Source: an uncultured Shimia sp.
Lineage (GTDB): Bacteria > Pseudomonadota > Alphaproteobacteria > Rhodobacterales > Rhodobacteraceae
Reading direction: 5' to 3'
Length of the DNA: 46,953 nt
Assembly: GCA_937897325.1 (NCBI GenBank)
Contig: CALCOY010000059.1
Span: 1-46,953, forward strand
In this document: positions 9,494 through 18,298 of the stretch, piece by piece
How the letters are laid out: every line of letters starts with the position of its first letter
How positions within the stretch are numbered: position 1 is the stretch's first letter
Translations under genes and position numbers: made by a program
The notes under the pieces: generated by a model
Databases searched by the model: none
Told to the model about the DNA's origin: nothing
Seen by the model: only the letters and a program-made list of their open reading frames with translations

Positions 9494-10227
9494 ACAAAAT
9501 GCTTTGTCTCAGAGTGGCAACACTTTCAGGTTCAAAGGCGTTGCACTGATGTAACGTCCGCCCGGCCTAGCGCTTACAATGATGCGGCCCAATTTGATTG
9601 GTCTAGTTTGTTTTTTGGTGCATGACCGGCCTTTGGTTCATCTAAACGAGGGTTTCTGGGGCGGTTGTGAGCGGTGTCACAGAGCTGTCCTGGCTCCAAA
9701 TAGTACCAGTTCGGATTGGGTTCGAGGCGATCGACAACTATCATCGAGGGCTTGCCCATCCTCTCGGCCAGCCCGGTTTCATAAGACGGCTTCTGTCCTC
9801 GGTCAGCGCGGCAACCACGCGCGAGGATCTCCACAACAGCTGGGACAAGAGCGACCCCAATAACACCCAAATCATCCTTCACGTGCTGGAGATCGGCGAC
9901 GGTGTAGTTCTTTCACGGTCCGCCGGTGACTAGTACTGCCGACATTCGCCCGCTTTGACCCTGCTTGCAGTCCAACAAGTATCCATAAGAGGTGCCACAG
10001 CTCTCACTTTTGGTCTGCTTAGCAACACGGCCGACAACCATGATCCTTGCCTTTCGATTTCAAGGTTTAGGTCGTCTCGTCTACCGGCGGGCGTAGGTCC
10101 GATACACAGCGACGAAAAGTCCAACTGTCCTGTATTCGCGGACCCGAACGGACGCGTTCTGAAGATCAAAGCCGCAAATCAGTGCTGGGAATTCTCCCGA
10201 AATAACCCCTAGCAAGGCACCCTGATT
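9494..10227. other. 734-base gap with no recognisable gene
   Basis: Only short frames on both strands are present. On the minus strand, pieces at about 9930-10030 and 9574-9882 read somewhat like protein (for example DLGVIGVALVPAVVEILARG) but lie in different frames, so a decayed leftward gene is possible. I could not assign a family. No clear terminator follows cheD. Confidence 0.5.
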
Positions 10228-11994
10228 ATGTCTCAGTTTGATCCTCCACTTTTAACCCACGCGCCCAAAGCCGTACTTGATGAATTCACGGTGGATACCA
10301 TTGCCCCAGCTGTCCTCATGCAGATCCACCGGGACGGTCTGTCGGTCGATGGTGTTTTCGGTTTTAGCGATCCCGCCACGCAGCAAGCCGCTTCGTCAGA
10401 TCAGCCCTTTGAAGTTGGCTCACAAGGCAAGATGATGACGGCTGTGATCGTCCTGCAGATGGTCGCTGAAGGTAAGATCGATCTCGATGCCTCGCTGTCC
10501 GACTATGTCAATGCATCCTACATGGCCGGCATCGCCAATGCCGGTGAAGCAACGATCCGCCAGCTTCTGGCCAATCGCTCGGGGGTCCCGGATTTTGACA
10601 CCGTTGTTGGTGAGTCAGGATTGCCCGAGTTCATCGAAAGGCTGACGGCAAATCCCGGTCAATACATGGGTCCTGAGGTCTTTCTCGACATCGTCAAAGG
10701 GGAACCAGCCACCTTTGCGCCCGGCGAAGGGTATCTGTATTCCAACACCAACTTCCTTCTTCTGGGGCATCTTATCGAAACAGTCTCTGGCAATACTTTG
10801 GCGGATGAGATGCAAACCCGCATCTTTGATCCGTCTGGCATGCAGAGCAGCAAGCTTGATCCGTTCTCACGCGATGATGGTCGGCTGAACAGCTATGCCG
10901 ATCTTGGGGACGGTATGCCAATTGATGTCACGCAAATTCCAATTGACTATGCAGGCGCCGGAGGGGTCGTTTCGACAACGTCCGATATGATCCGCTTTAT
11001 GGACGCGCTTCTGGTTTCACAAACACTGCTGCCAGCGGACATGTTGCAACAGATGACTGATTTCAGAGGGCCTGACGGTACGCCAGACGGCAACGGCTTT
11101 GGCCTGGGTCTTTCCGCGAACCTGCTGAACGGAGAGCTTTTCATTGGTTTTCAGGGCGGAACCCTCGGGACAAACACCGGAACCATCCTGCATGTTCAAA
11201 GCGGTACAATCATATCAGTGGCGGCGACCCATTCGAATGTCGATCCTTCCGATCTGCTTTTGAACGCATTTCTCCAGATCTTTGAGGATGAAGCATGGGC
11301 GCGTTTCGATCCGGACGCCGACAGCTTTCTAATAGCTGGTGCGGCTGCCGAAATCGACCTAAAGGAGATCGCCGGGATTGGAGAAACTGAGCGGACAAAG
11401 CTTTTCTTGAATGACGCGTCCCTCATCTTCGAGGGTGCCTTGTCAGAGCAGGACGTGGATCGTTTCAGTTTTGAGGACGGATCCAAGTTGTGGATCGGGT
11501 CTCAGACTCGCGACAGATTTGATGTCTTTCGTGATGCACCTGAGACGCGGCATCTGGACAATCAATTGATCGGGCTGGGTGGGAAGGATATTTTGGCGGG
11601 CGGTCATGGCAACGACAAACTGCGCGGCGGCGCGGACGGCGATTGGCTGTCGGGCCGAACAGGTGACGACGTCATCGATGGCGGCAGCGGTCGGGACATC
11701 TTACGAGGCGGTGCAGGAGAGGATGTGCTGATCGGTGGCACAGGTCGAGACATCCTGATCGGAGGCCGCGGTTCGGATGTCTTCGTCTTTCAAAATGGCG
11801 ACGGAAGTGATCGGATCATCGGTTTCCACACAGGCGCAGATCGTTTGGATTTCTCACAAACCGGTCTTCAGTTCGATGACCTGACAATCGAAACCCTCTG
11901 GTGGGGCGGCGTGCGCGTCATCTACGGGATAGGCGACTTTGCGACCATCACGGGGTGTCTCGACGGCCTTGATGAAGGCGACTTTATCTTCTGA
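10228..11994 (+). CDS. Serine hydrolase (class C beta-lactamase/DD-peptidase fold) fused to RTX repeats
   Basis: 588 residues. Residues 15-370 form a beta-lactamase-like serine hydrolase: SxxK nucleophile S65-K68 (VGSQGKMM), Y171-S-N173 (YLYSNTNF) and a late glycine motif FQGGTLG where many relatives have HGG. Residues 448-520 carry about eight glycine/aspartate nonapeptides of the hemolysin type (such as GGSGRDILR), followed by a C-terminal tail with FVFQNGDGSD. There is no N-terminal signal peptide. The combination indicates calcium-binding, type I-secreted export of an extracellular esterase, peptidase or lactamase-like enzyme. The substrate is not predictable. No ABC exporter genes are in the window. 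A hairpin terminator follows. Confidence 0.88.
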   Translation: MSQFDPPLLTHAPKAVLDEFTVDTIAPAVLMQIHRDGLSVDGVFGFSDPATQQAASSDQPFEVGSQGKMMTAVIVLQMVAEGKIDLDASLSDYVNASYMAGIANAGEATIRQLLANRSGVPDFDTVVGESGLPEFIERLTANPGQYMGPEVFLDIVKGEPATFAPGEGYLYSNTNFLLLGHLIETVSGNTLADEMQTRIFDPSGMQSSKLDPFSRDDGRLNSYADLGDGMPIDVTQIPIDYAGAGGVVSTTSDMIRFMDALLVSQTLLPADMLQQMTDFRGPDGTPDGNGFGLGLSANLLNGELFIGFQGGTLGTNTGTILHVQSGTIISVAATHSNVDPSDLLLNAFLQIFEDEAWARFDPDADSFLIAGAAAEIDLKEIAGIGETERTKLFLNDASLIFEGALSEQDVDRFSFEDGSKLWIGSQTRDRFDVFRDAPETRHLDNQLIGLGGKDILAGGHGNDKLRGGADGDWLSGRTGDDVIDGGSGRDILRGGAGEDVLIGGTGRDILIGGRGSDVFVFQNGDGSDRIIGFHTGADRLDFSQTGLQFDDLTIETLWWGGVRVIYGIGDFATITGCLDGLDEGDFIF

Positions 11995-12003
11995 TAAGCA
12001 GTT

Positions 12004-12026
12004 AGAGGGGCAAAATGTGCCCCTCT
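12004..12026 (+). terminator. Hairpin after the RTX serine hydrolase
   Basis: A perfect nine-base-pair stem (AGAGGGGCA paired with TGCCCCTCT) closes a five-base loop ten bases after the stop. No long T-run follows, so termination may be partial or factor-dependent. Confidence 0.6.
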
Positions 12027-12066
12027 GACGCCGACCATATCTTGTTTGTATAGGGATTTCTTTTCG

Positions 12067-13281
12067 ATGATTGATATCGAAGCCTTCCGCCTCGCTTTTG
12101 CAATGGGGCTGCTGTTTCTCACAGCATTCTGCGCAAACATGCTTTTGATCGATCCCGTAGGCCGTCGGACAAGGTTGCCGCTTGCAACATTTTTTGGAGT
12201 CTATGCAGTTAGTCTTCTGCCCTTACCGCTGTTCTATTTCGACCCGAGCAACCGGCTTGGCTTCTTCCACACGATCATCGAATTCATGGACCTGCCGCTT
12301 AGCATGTCGATGCCCTTCCTTTTTTGGTTCTACGTCCGCGGTATAACTTCCGAATGCGATGCTGGCCGCCTGCAAAACAAGCTATGGCATTTTCTGCCAA
12401 TCGGTCTGTCGTATTGCGCCGTAGCGGCCTTTCTGCTTCTGCCTGCCGATGTGCATGAGGCTCTGTCTAAGGGGTACATGCCCAACCGACCTTATCCGAT
12501 ACTGGTTGGGTGGGCCGTGAACACGCTTGCCTTCGGGTTCTACCTGATCGTCGCGCTTTATACTTACCTTACAGTCCGCTTGTTGCTGCGCTACAGTGCG
12601 CGGCTGAAAGACCTGTTTGCCAGCACTGAAGGGCGCGAACTCAAGTGGATCTGTTGGATCGCAATTGCGGCCGGCATTTTTTGTCTCATCGATCTTGCTG
12701 GTTTGTCGGCGGGTGTCTTCGGCCTTGAGACTTTGCGGGACGGTATTCTGAACGCCTTCTTCGTAGAGGCCTTTCTGCAAATCCTCATCATCTGGACGCT
12801 CGCCCTATGGGGGTTAAGGCAGCAGCCGGGCCTTCTTAAGACACCGCCATCTTTCCAACCTGCTCAGCCCACTGCTCCGGAGGCAAAGACATATCAGAAG
12901 TCTGCTCTGACCAGTGACCGCGCCAAGCGGATTGCCCAAAAGATCCATGCTGCTATGATGTCTGACCGGCTTTATCGTGATCCGAACCTTTCGCTTTGGG
13001 ATCTTGCGTCTCATGTCGGGGTGACGCCGAACTATGTCTCGCAAACCTTGAACGGAACTGTGGGCGAAAGCTTCTTCGACTACATCAACAGATGGCGGAT
13101 CAAGGAAGCCGCCGTAAAATTGCAGGCATCGGAAGAAACGATTCTTGCCATCACCTATGACGTGGGCTTCAACTCCCGGTCATCGTTCTACAAGGCCTTC
13201 AGGCGCGAGATGGGCACGACCCCATCAGACTTTCGGCGCCAGAAAAGCATGCGCTTAGTGGGTGACGGTGTTGCACCTTAG
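12067..13281 (+). CDS. AraC-family regulator with a multi-pass membrane N-terminus
   Basis: 404 residues. The N-terminal 240 or so residues hold about seven hydrophobic segments (for example LAFAMGLLFLTAFCANMLL and ILIIWTLALWG), and the C-terminal 100 residues are an AraC-type double helix-turn-helix (LSLWDLASHVGVTPNYVSQ and ILAITYDVGFNSRSSFYKAF, ending in GTTPSDFRR). The frame is open from a TTG at 12046, but the ATG at 12067 has AGGGA ten bases upstream. A membrane-embedded sensor joined to a DNA-binding domain implies direct sensing in the membrane. It may regulate the RTX hydrolase just upstream or the large exoprotein downstream. That is inferred from position. Confidence 0.88.
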   Translation: MIDIEAFRLAFAMGLLFLTAFCANMLLIDPVGRRTRLPLATFFGVYAVSLLPLPLFYFDPSNRLGFFHTIIEFMDLPLSMSMPFLFWFYVRGITSECDAGRLQNKLWHFLPIGLSYCAVAAFLLLPADVHEALSKGYMPNRPYPILVGWAVNTLAFGFYLIVALYTYLTVRLLLRYSARLKDLFASTEGRELKWICWIAIAAGIFCLIDLAGLSAGVFGLETLRDGILNAFFVEAFLQILIIWTLALWGLRQQPGLLKTPPSFQPAQPTAPEAKTYQKSALTSDRAKRIAQKIHAAMMSDRLYRDPNLSLWDLASHVGVTPNYVSQTLNGTVGESFFDYINRWRIKEAAVKLQASEETILAITYDVGFNSRSSFYKAFRREMGTTPSDFRRQKSMRLVGDGVAP

Positions 13282-13997
13282 CAATTATGTCGATTGGTCT
13301 GGAACAGATCTAAAGGCTGATGCGACGTGAAATTCGATATGGGCTGATATATTCGAAAGCAATGGCTCAAATTCTTGTTAGAGATAAAATTGGAAGTGCC
13401 ATAAGTTTGAGAATATCGCGTGATAGCCAAAGGTCGACATTTTTTTGCTACTGCAGAGTGTAACATTCTACTTTGGATAGATTTAGTCCGCCGCCTAACA
13501 CCCCTGCGTTTAATTGCGGCAAAAGTGTGTCGTCAGTCGCCACATTTTGGCGGTATTTGAAAAGCATGTTGAAGCGGGTAGATGATTATTCGGCGTTGTA
13601 TTTGCGCTGAACGTTGCTGCTTTTCGCACTGCACATCTGAACATAGTATTTTGATATCAAACAAATATTTCACCAAACTGCTCTAAAATGATAAGCACTC
13701 AGCAAGAATTTGCGCAAATTCAGAAACCGTAATCTGCGCTGTTGTCTGAGAGAGCGGCGTTTGTAATCTGCACCAGACACTCAGTCACCAATGCAGACGA
13801 ACGTTTGCGAAACAAACACGGGAACAGCTCTACGATCAGTAATGGCAGCCAATCAAGGATCGTTGTCTGCCAGATAATCTAGCCGGGCGTATTGATTTGC
13901 GACCCATACGGATTCTTATTGCCTTTCTTTAAAGGAGGCTGCGCTGTTCGAATAACCCTTCCCGAAGGCATTGAGCCGAACAGGAAAGCGAGGACAA
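13282..13997. other. 716-base AT-rich gap upstream of the large exoprotein
   Basis: No convincing gene. The base composition is distinctly more AT-rich than the flanks. A small hairpin (GTTTG-CGAAA-CAAAC) lies at 13803-13817, and a second symmetric stretch with an AAAGGAGGC core at about 13920-13938. The long leader probably holds the promoter and regulatory sites of the 13998 gene. Confidence 0.5.
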
Positions 13998-16900
13998 ATG
14001 GCAATTGTTTCTGGTGAACAGAAGACATGGCATAAAATTACCGTTGATTTCGAAGCGCCGCAGTCCTTTGAGGAAACACCCTCCACGTTCCGGGATTATC
14101 GATTGGATGTGACCTTCCGCAACGCCGACACCGGAGAAGTTGTGACAGTTCCTGGGTTCTTCGCCGCCGACGGAGACGCGGCCAATTCCAATGCGACATC
14201 GGGCAACATCTGGCGGGCAAACTTCAACCCACCGTCCGAGGGCAATTGGACCTACGAGGCTTCGTTTCGGACCGGCAAGGACATCGCTGCCAAAACCTAT
14301 GACGAAGCACCCAACGCGGGTTCGGCAGTGTCTTTCATCAACGGTGAAACCGGCACAATCGCCGTGTCGCCCTCGGATAAGGGTGGTGAGGATTTCCGCG
14401 CCAAAGGCATGATCCTCCAGGATGAAGGCACTCATTTTCTGCAGCATCAGGGTGATGGGGACTACTTTGTGCGGGGCGGCCCCGGAGTTCCTGAAAACTT
14501 CTTGGCCAACAAGGATTTCGACAACACTGCGAACGGTCGGCATGATTATGCGACCCATCTGCAGGACTATGATGGCGATGGCCCGACTTGGGACGGCGGC
14601 AAGGGCAAGGCCATTGTTGGCGCGGTTAACTATCTGGCCGAACAGGGCCAAAACACCATCTACATGCTGACAAACACGTCTGGTGGTGACGGTCAGGACG
14701 TTTCTCCATGGACTTTTGCGGCTCAAAATACACCGAAATTCGACCAGGGCATTGGCAACAACGAGATCGACAAGTTTTCGACATATGACGTGTCAAAACT
14801 GTCGCAATGGGAGCTACTGTTCGATCACATGGACAACAAGGGCATCTATAAGAATGTCCTGCTGCAAGAGACTGAGAACGACCAACAGCTTGATGGTGGC
14901 ACCAACGCCAGCGGAACCTCACTAAGTGTCGAACGCATGGTCTACATGCGTGAGATGGTTGCCCGCTTCGGCCACAATAATGGGATCCAGTGGAACCTGG
15001 GCGAGGAGAACACCAACACGAACCAACAACGCAAGGACATGGCCGAATACATGAAGTCGGTCGACGGCTATGATCACCTTGTGACGATCCACAGTTTCCC
15101 GAACCAGATTGATCAGGTTTATGACCCGCTGCTGGGTGTGACCGCCTTTGACGGCACCTCGTTTCAAACCAACCGCAATAACATTCGTGACCGAATTGAA
15201 GAGTTTCGGGACAAGTCGGCAGCCAATGGAGACAAATGGGTTCTGACCTGGGATGAGGATGCGAGCAGCAACGGCAAGCTGGAGGCGGGCGACAACAATT
15301 TCGACGCCCCCAACCAGCGCGGCCAGCGCGACGCCTTCTGGGGGTCGCTCACGGCTGGTGGATCGGGTGGCAACTGGTACCTAAAGGACGACAACGCGTT
15401 TTCGTTGGACCAGAACTATGACACGTTTGACCAACACAAGGCACTTTGGACCTGGACGGCGGCTGCAACCAAGTTCTTCAACACCTACATCCCGTTCTGG
15501 GATATGCGCCAGGCGGATGGCCTGACCTCCGACAATGACGATTACGTGATGGCCAAGGACGGCGAGTACTATATGGTGTATCTGCCGTATGGTGAGGCAG
15601 GTGACGTGAAGCTGAACCTGAATGGTCAGGGTGGCGAAACCTTCGATGTCTTCTGGTACAATCCCCGCACAGGCGGCGATTTGATCCCCGACGGCTCGGT
15701 GAATGGTGGTGGCGTTGTTCAAATTGGCGGCGCGCCAAGCGATGGTAGCAAGGATTGGGTTCTGCTGGTCCGAAACCAGGATGCGCCTGAATTCCCGGGC
15801 GGTCAGCTATCTGGAGACCCCACACCACCCCCGGATCCTGACCCAGACCCCACGCCGCCGCCAACCAACGAAGATCCCGTATATGAGATGAAGAATGGCC
15901 GCGTCGTCATGCAGGCCGAAGCTGGTATCTTCCTCGATCCCGACAACCCGGAAAACGATACGTGGGAACTGACCCAACGCTTTGACGGCAGCAAAGGCGA
16001 TGGGGTTCTGCTGTGGACGGGCAACGACTTTTTCGGCGGTAACAATGCGGGCAAACCGCAGACCGCTCCACTCAAGTACAGCTTTGAGATCGACGAGCCA
16101 GGCACCTACTACATCTCGCTCCGCGCGATCCGGCCCAATACGGGTGAACCCGGCGACCGCAACAACGACTTCTTCGTGCAGTTCGAGGATGAGGGGTACG
16201 AAAAGGTATTTTTCTCGGGCCCACGTGAGACATTCCAGTTTGGCCGAACCTACGACATCGACGACAAGAAAAGCCCAGCCACGTTCGAAGTGACGCAGGC
16301 GATGATCAATGAGAATGATGGTATATTCTCGCTGTTTGTGTCCGCGCGATCACGTCAGGCTGGCCTGGATGAGATCCACATCCAGAAAGACAGTGTCAGC
16401 CTAGACAATAACGCGCCGACCTCTTCGGTGATTTCGGGTACACCAGATCCCGTCGATCCGGATCCCGTCGATCCAAACCCCGGAACGAACGAGGCGCCCG
16501 AAGCGAAGAACGACACGGCCAGCACGGCTCAGAACACAACCATTCTTGTGGATGTTCTTGCAAATGATACCGATGCGGATGGCAACCCGCTCAGCCTCGT
16601 TGATGTGCAATATGATGGCTCGACCTCGATTGTTTCGATCAAAAACGGTCAGATCGAGGTGAACCCTCTGAAAGCGGCGACAAACGCGCGTACAGAGACG
16701 ATCACTTACACGGTCTCAGATGGCAAAGGTGGCACCGACACGGGTGTTCTGCAGGTTGCTGTCGGTGGGAATGCGCAGGACCCCGATCCCGTTCCGGATC
16801 CGGATCCGACGCCCCCAGCCAATCAGGCACCCGTCGCCAAGGACGACATTGTGTCGACACCGCACAACAAAACGATATCGGTTGATGTTCTGGCCAATGA

Positions 16901-17795
16901 TGAGGATCCCAACGGCGATCAACTTGACCTCGTCGAGGCATTCTATGACGGCAACTCGGCCCTCGTTTCGATCGAAAACGGAGAGATCAAGGTCAATCCG
17001 CTGAAAGCCGTGGCTGAAGCTCGGACCGAGACGATCACCTATACGGTGTCTGACGGCAAGGGTGGAACTGACACGGGGACGCTTCAGGTAAATATCGGCG
17101 CGAGCGCGCAAGATCCTATCCCGGATCCTGACCCGAAGCCGCCAGCGAACCGGGGACCTGTCGCAAACGACGACGCTGTTTCAACGCCTTACAACAGAAC
17201 CATCGTAGTCGACGTTCTGGCCAATGACGATGACCCGGACGGGGGCAAGCTGGAATTGGTCGAGGCATTCTATGACGGCAACTCGGCCCTCGTTTCGATC
17301 GAAAACGGAGAGATCAAGGTCAATCCGCTGAAAGCCGTGGCCGAAGCCCGCACCGAGACGATCACCTACACTGTGAAAGATGAGGACGGCGCGACTGACA
17401 CCGCAACGCTCGAGGTGAATGTTGGCGCTGCGACGCCTCAACCCAAGCCAGTCAAGGACAGCCTTTTCGATGTCTTTGTTGCCGATGCCAAAACTGATCA
17501 GACGCTGACATCTCTTTCGGATGGCGGCACATTGAATGACGCAGATCTGGGCAAGAACGCGACCTTCTACGTGACGGCGGCAGACGATGCGCCTGCCATC
17601 AGCTATGTTGAAGTATCCTTCGGCGGCGAGACCTCGGTCGAGCGGGTAGAACCCTACGCGCTCTTTGGGGATATCAAGGGCGATTTCAAACGCGGGCTCG
17701 ACTTGGATCCCGGCGAATACACACTGGATCTGAGCGCTTTCGGACCCGGCGACGTGCTTCTGGAAGAGAGCATGATCACATTCCAGGTTGTCTAG
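13998..17795 (+). CDS. Large modular exoprotein: DUF5060/glycoside-hydrolase-like with cadherin-like repeats
   Basis: 1265 residues from an ATG with GAGGA just upstream; the frame is open back to 13971. Order: DUF5060-like beta-sandwich (about 5-95); a barrel-type glycoside-hydrolase-like domain (about 130-480) with WNLGEENTN and LTWDEDAS as candidate acidic active-site segments; a collagen-binding-type beta domain (about 500-595); a Pro/Asp linker (about 605-625); a carbohydrate-binding-like beta domain (about 630-800); three cadherin-like ~105-residue repeats (about 830-1150), each with VDVLANDxD and ETITYTV; and a C-terminal ~110-residue beta domain. No signal peptide and no RTX nonapeptides are visible, so its export route is unclear. 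Related enzymes act on polysaccharides. The substrate is unknown. Confidence 0.85.
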   Translation: MAIVSGEQKTWHKITVDFEAPQSFEETPSTFRDYRLDVTFRNADTGEVVTVPGFFAADGDAANSNATSGNIWRANFNPPSEGNWTYEASFRTGKDIAAKTYDEAPNAGSAVSFINGETGTIAVSPSDKGGEDFRAKGMILQDEGTHFLQHQGDGDYFVRGGPGVPENFLANKDFDNTANGRHDYATHLQDYDGDGPTWDGGKGKAIVGAVNYLAEQGQNTIYMLTNTSGGDGQDVSPWTFAAQNTPKFDQGIGNNEIDKFSTYDVSKLSQWELLFDHMDNKGIYKNVLLQETENDQQLDGGTNASGTSLSVERMVYMREMVARFGHNNGIQWNLGEENTNTNQQRKDMAEYMKSVDGYDHLVTIHSFPNQIDQVYDPLLGVTAFDGTSFQTNRNNIRDRIEEFRDKSAANGDKWVLTWDEDASSNGKLEAGDNNFDAPNQRGQRDAFWGSLTAGGSGGNWYLKDDNAFSLDQNYDTFDQHKALWTWTAAATKFFNTYIPFWDMRQADGLTSDNDDYVMAKDGEYYMVYLPYGEAGDVKLNLNGQGGETFDVFWYNPRTGGDLIPDGSVNGGGVVQIGGAPSDGSKDWVLLVRNQDAPEFPGGQLSGDPTPPPDPDPDPTPPPTNEDPVYEMKNGRVVMQAEAGIFLDPDNPENDTWELTQRFDGSKGDGVLLWTGNDFFGGNNAGKPQTAPLKYSFEIDEPGTYYISLRAIRPNTGEPGDRNNDFFVQFEDEGYEKVFFSGPRETFQFGRTYDIDDKKSPATFEVTQAMINENDGIFSLFVSARSRQAGLDEIHIQKDSVSLDNNAPTSSVISGTPDPVDPDPVDPNPGTNEAPEAKNDTASTAQNTTILVDVLANDTDADGNPLSLVDVQYDGSTSIVSIKNGQIEVNPLKAATNARTETITYTVSDGKGGTDTGVLQVAVGGNAQDPDPVPDPDPTPPANQAPVAKDDIVSTPHNKTISVDVLANDEDPNGDQLDLVEAFYDGNSALVSIENGEIKVNPLKAVAEARTETITYTVSDGKGGTDTGTLQVNIGASAQDPIPDPDPKPPANRGPVANDDAVSTPYNRTIVVDVLANDDDPDGGKLELVEAFYDGNSALVSIENGEIKVNPLKAVAEARTETITYTVKDEDGATDTATLEVNVGAATPQPKPVKDSLFDVFVADAKTDQTLTSLSDGGTLNDADLGKNATFYVTAADDAPAISYVEVSFGGETSVERVEPYALFGDIKGDFKRGLDLDPGEYTLDLSAFGPGDVLLEESMITFQVV
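16932..17341 (+). repeat. Internal duplication: two identical 83-base copies
   Basis: Bases 16932-17014 and 17259-17341 are identical over 83 positions, inside the second and third cadherin-like repeats of the large exoprotein. The first repeat (16490-16760) is only partly similar. Identity including synonymous positions points to recent duplication or gene conversion between repeat units. Confidence 0.85.
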
Positions 17796-18298
17796 GCCGT
17801 TGAGAGCGATGATTGGATGCGCGGTCGATTAATCGGCCGCGCATATTATGTGGCGCGTGCCCTTTGCTTGATGCCTTTGATGTCAGAACGTTCAAGACGG
17901 ATTGTGAAAGCGTGTCGGCCGGAGCCGGCTGTGTTTTTTGATTGTGAACCGATCACAAGATGCACAAACGAAGGTCGCGCGGCGGCCAAGGGATGATCTG
18001 GATACCTCCAATCGGGCGGAAAACGCGGTCGACGACAATGTTTCAGCGACGCGGCGATCCAGACATGCCTCACCCCGAAAGTGCTGTTGGGGATGCCGCT
18101 TGGCCGAAGCGCCCGTTCCCATACCCGAAGCAATGAGTAGCTATAATCGAAGACGGGGTGTCCCACGCCATTCGAACATTAACGGCAGGGTATGTAACGC
18201 CCGAACTCTTTCTATGACACGCTGCTTTCAAATCGTCAGGCCAGTCGCGGCAAGTTCCATTTGGGTTGGATACCCTATCTCGAGCGGAGTTAGACTAT
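17796..18298. other. 503-base gap with terminator-like hairpins
   Basis: No gene recognised. The 106-residue minus-strand frame at 17846-18166 has no protein-like pattern. The strong hairpin at 17818-17843 is listed separately. A small GC stem followed by a six-T run at about 17915-17939 could be a second terminator. Confidence 0.45.
17818..17843 (+). terminator. Terminator hairpin after the large exoprotein
   Basis: An eleven-base-pair stem (TGCGCGGTCGA against TCGGCCGCGCA, one G-T wobble) with a TTAA loop starts 22 bases after the stop codon. It is followed by TATTATG rather than a clean T-run. Confidence 0.65.

Noticed and set aside
9574-9882. 102-residue minus-strand frame after cheD
   Set aside because: Part of it looks protein-like, but it has no ribosome site, family match or consistent continuation; left as possible decay.
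13929-14726. 265-residue minus-strand frame inside the large exoprotein
   Set aside because: Antisense shadow of a strongly coding region with clear domain content on the other strand.
17846-18166. 106-residue minus-strand frame in the gap before the sigma factor gene
   Set aside because: Arg/Pro-rich composition, no ribosome site, no family resemblance.
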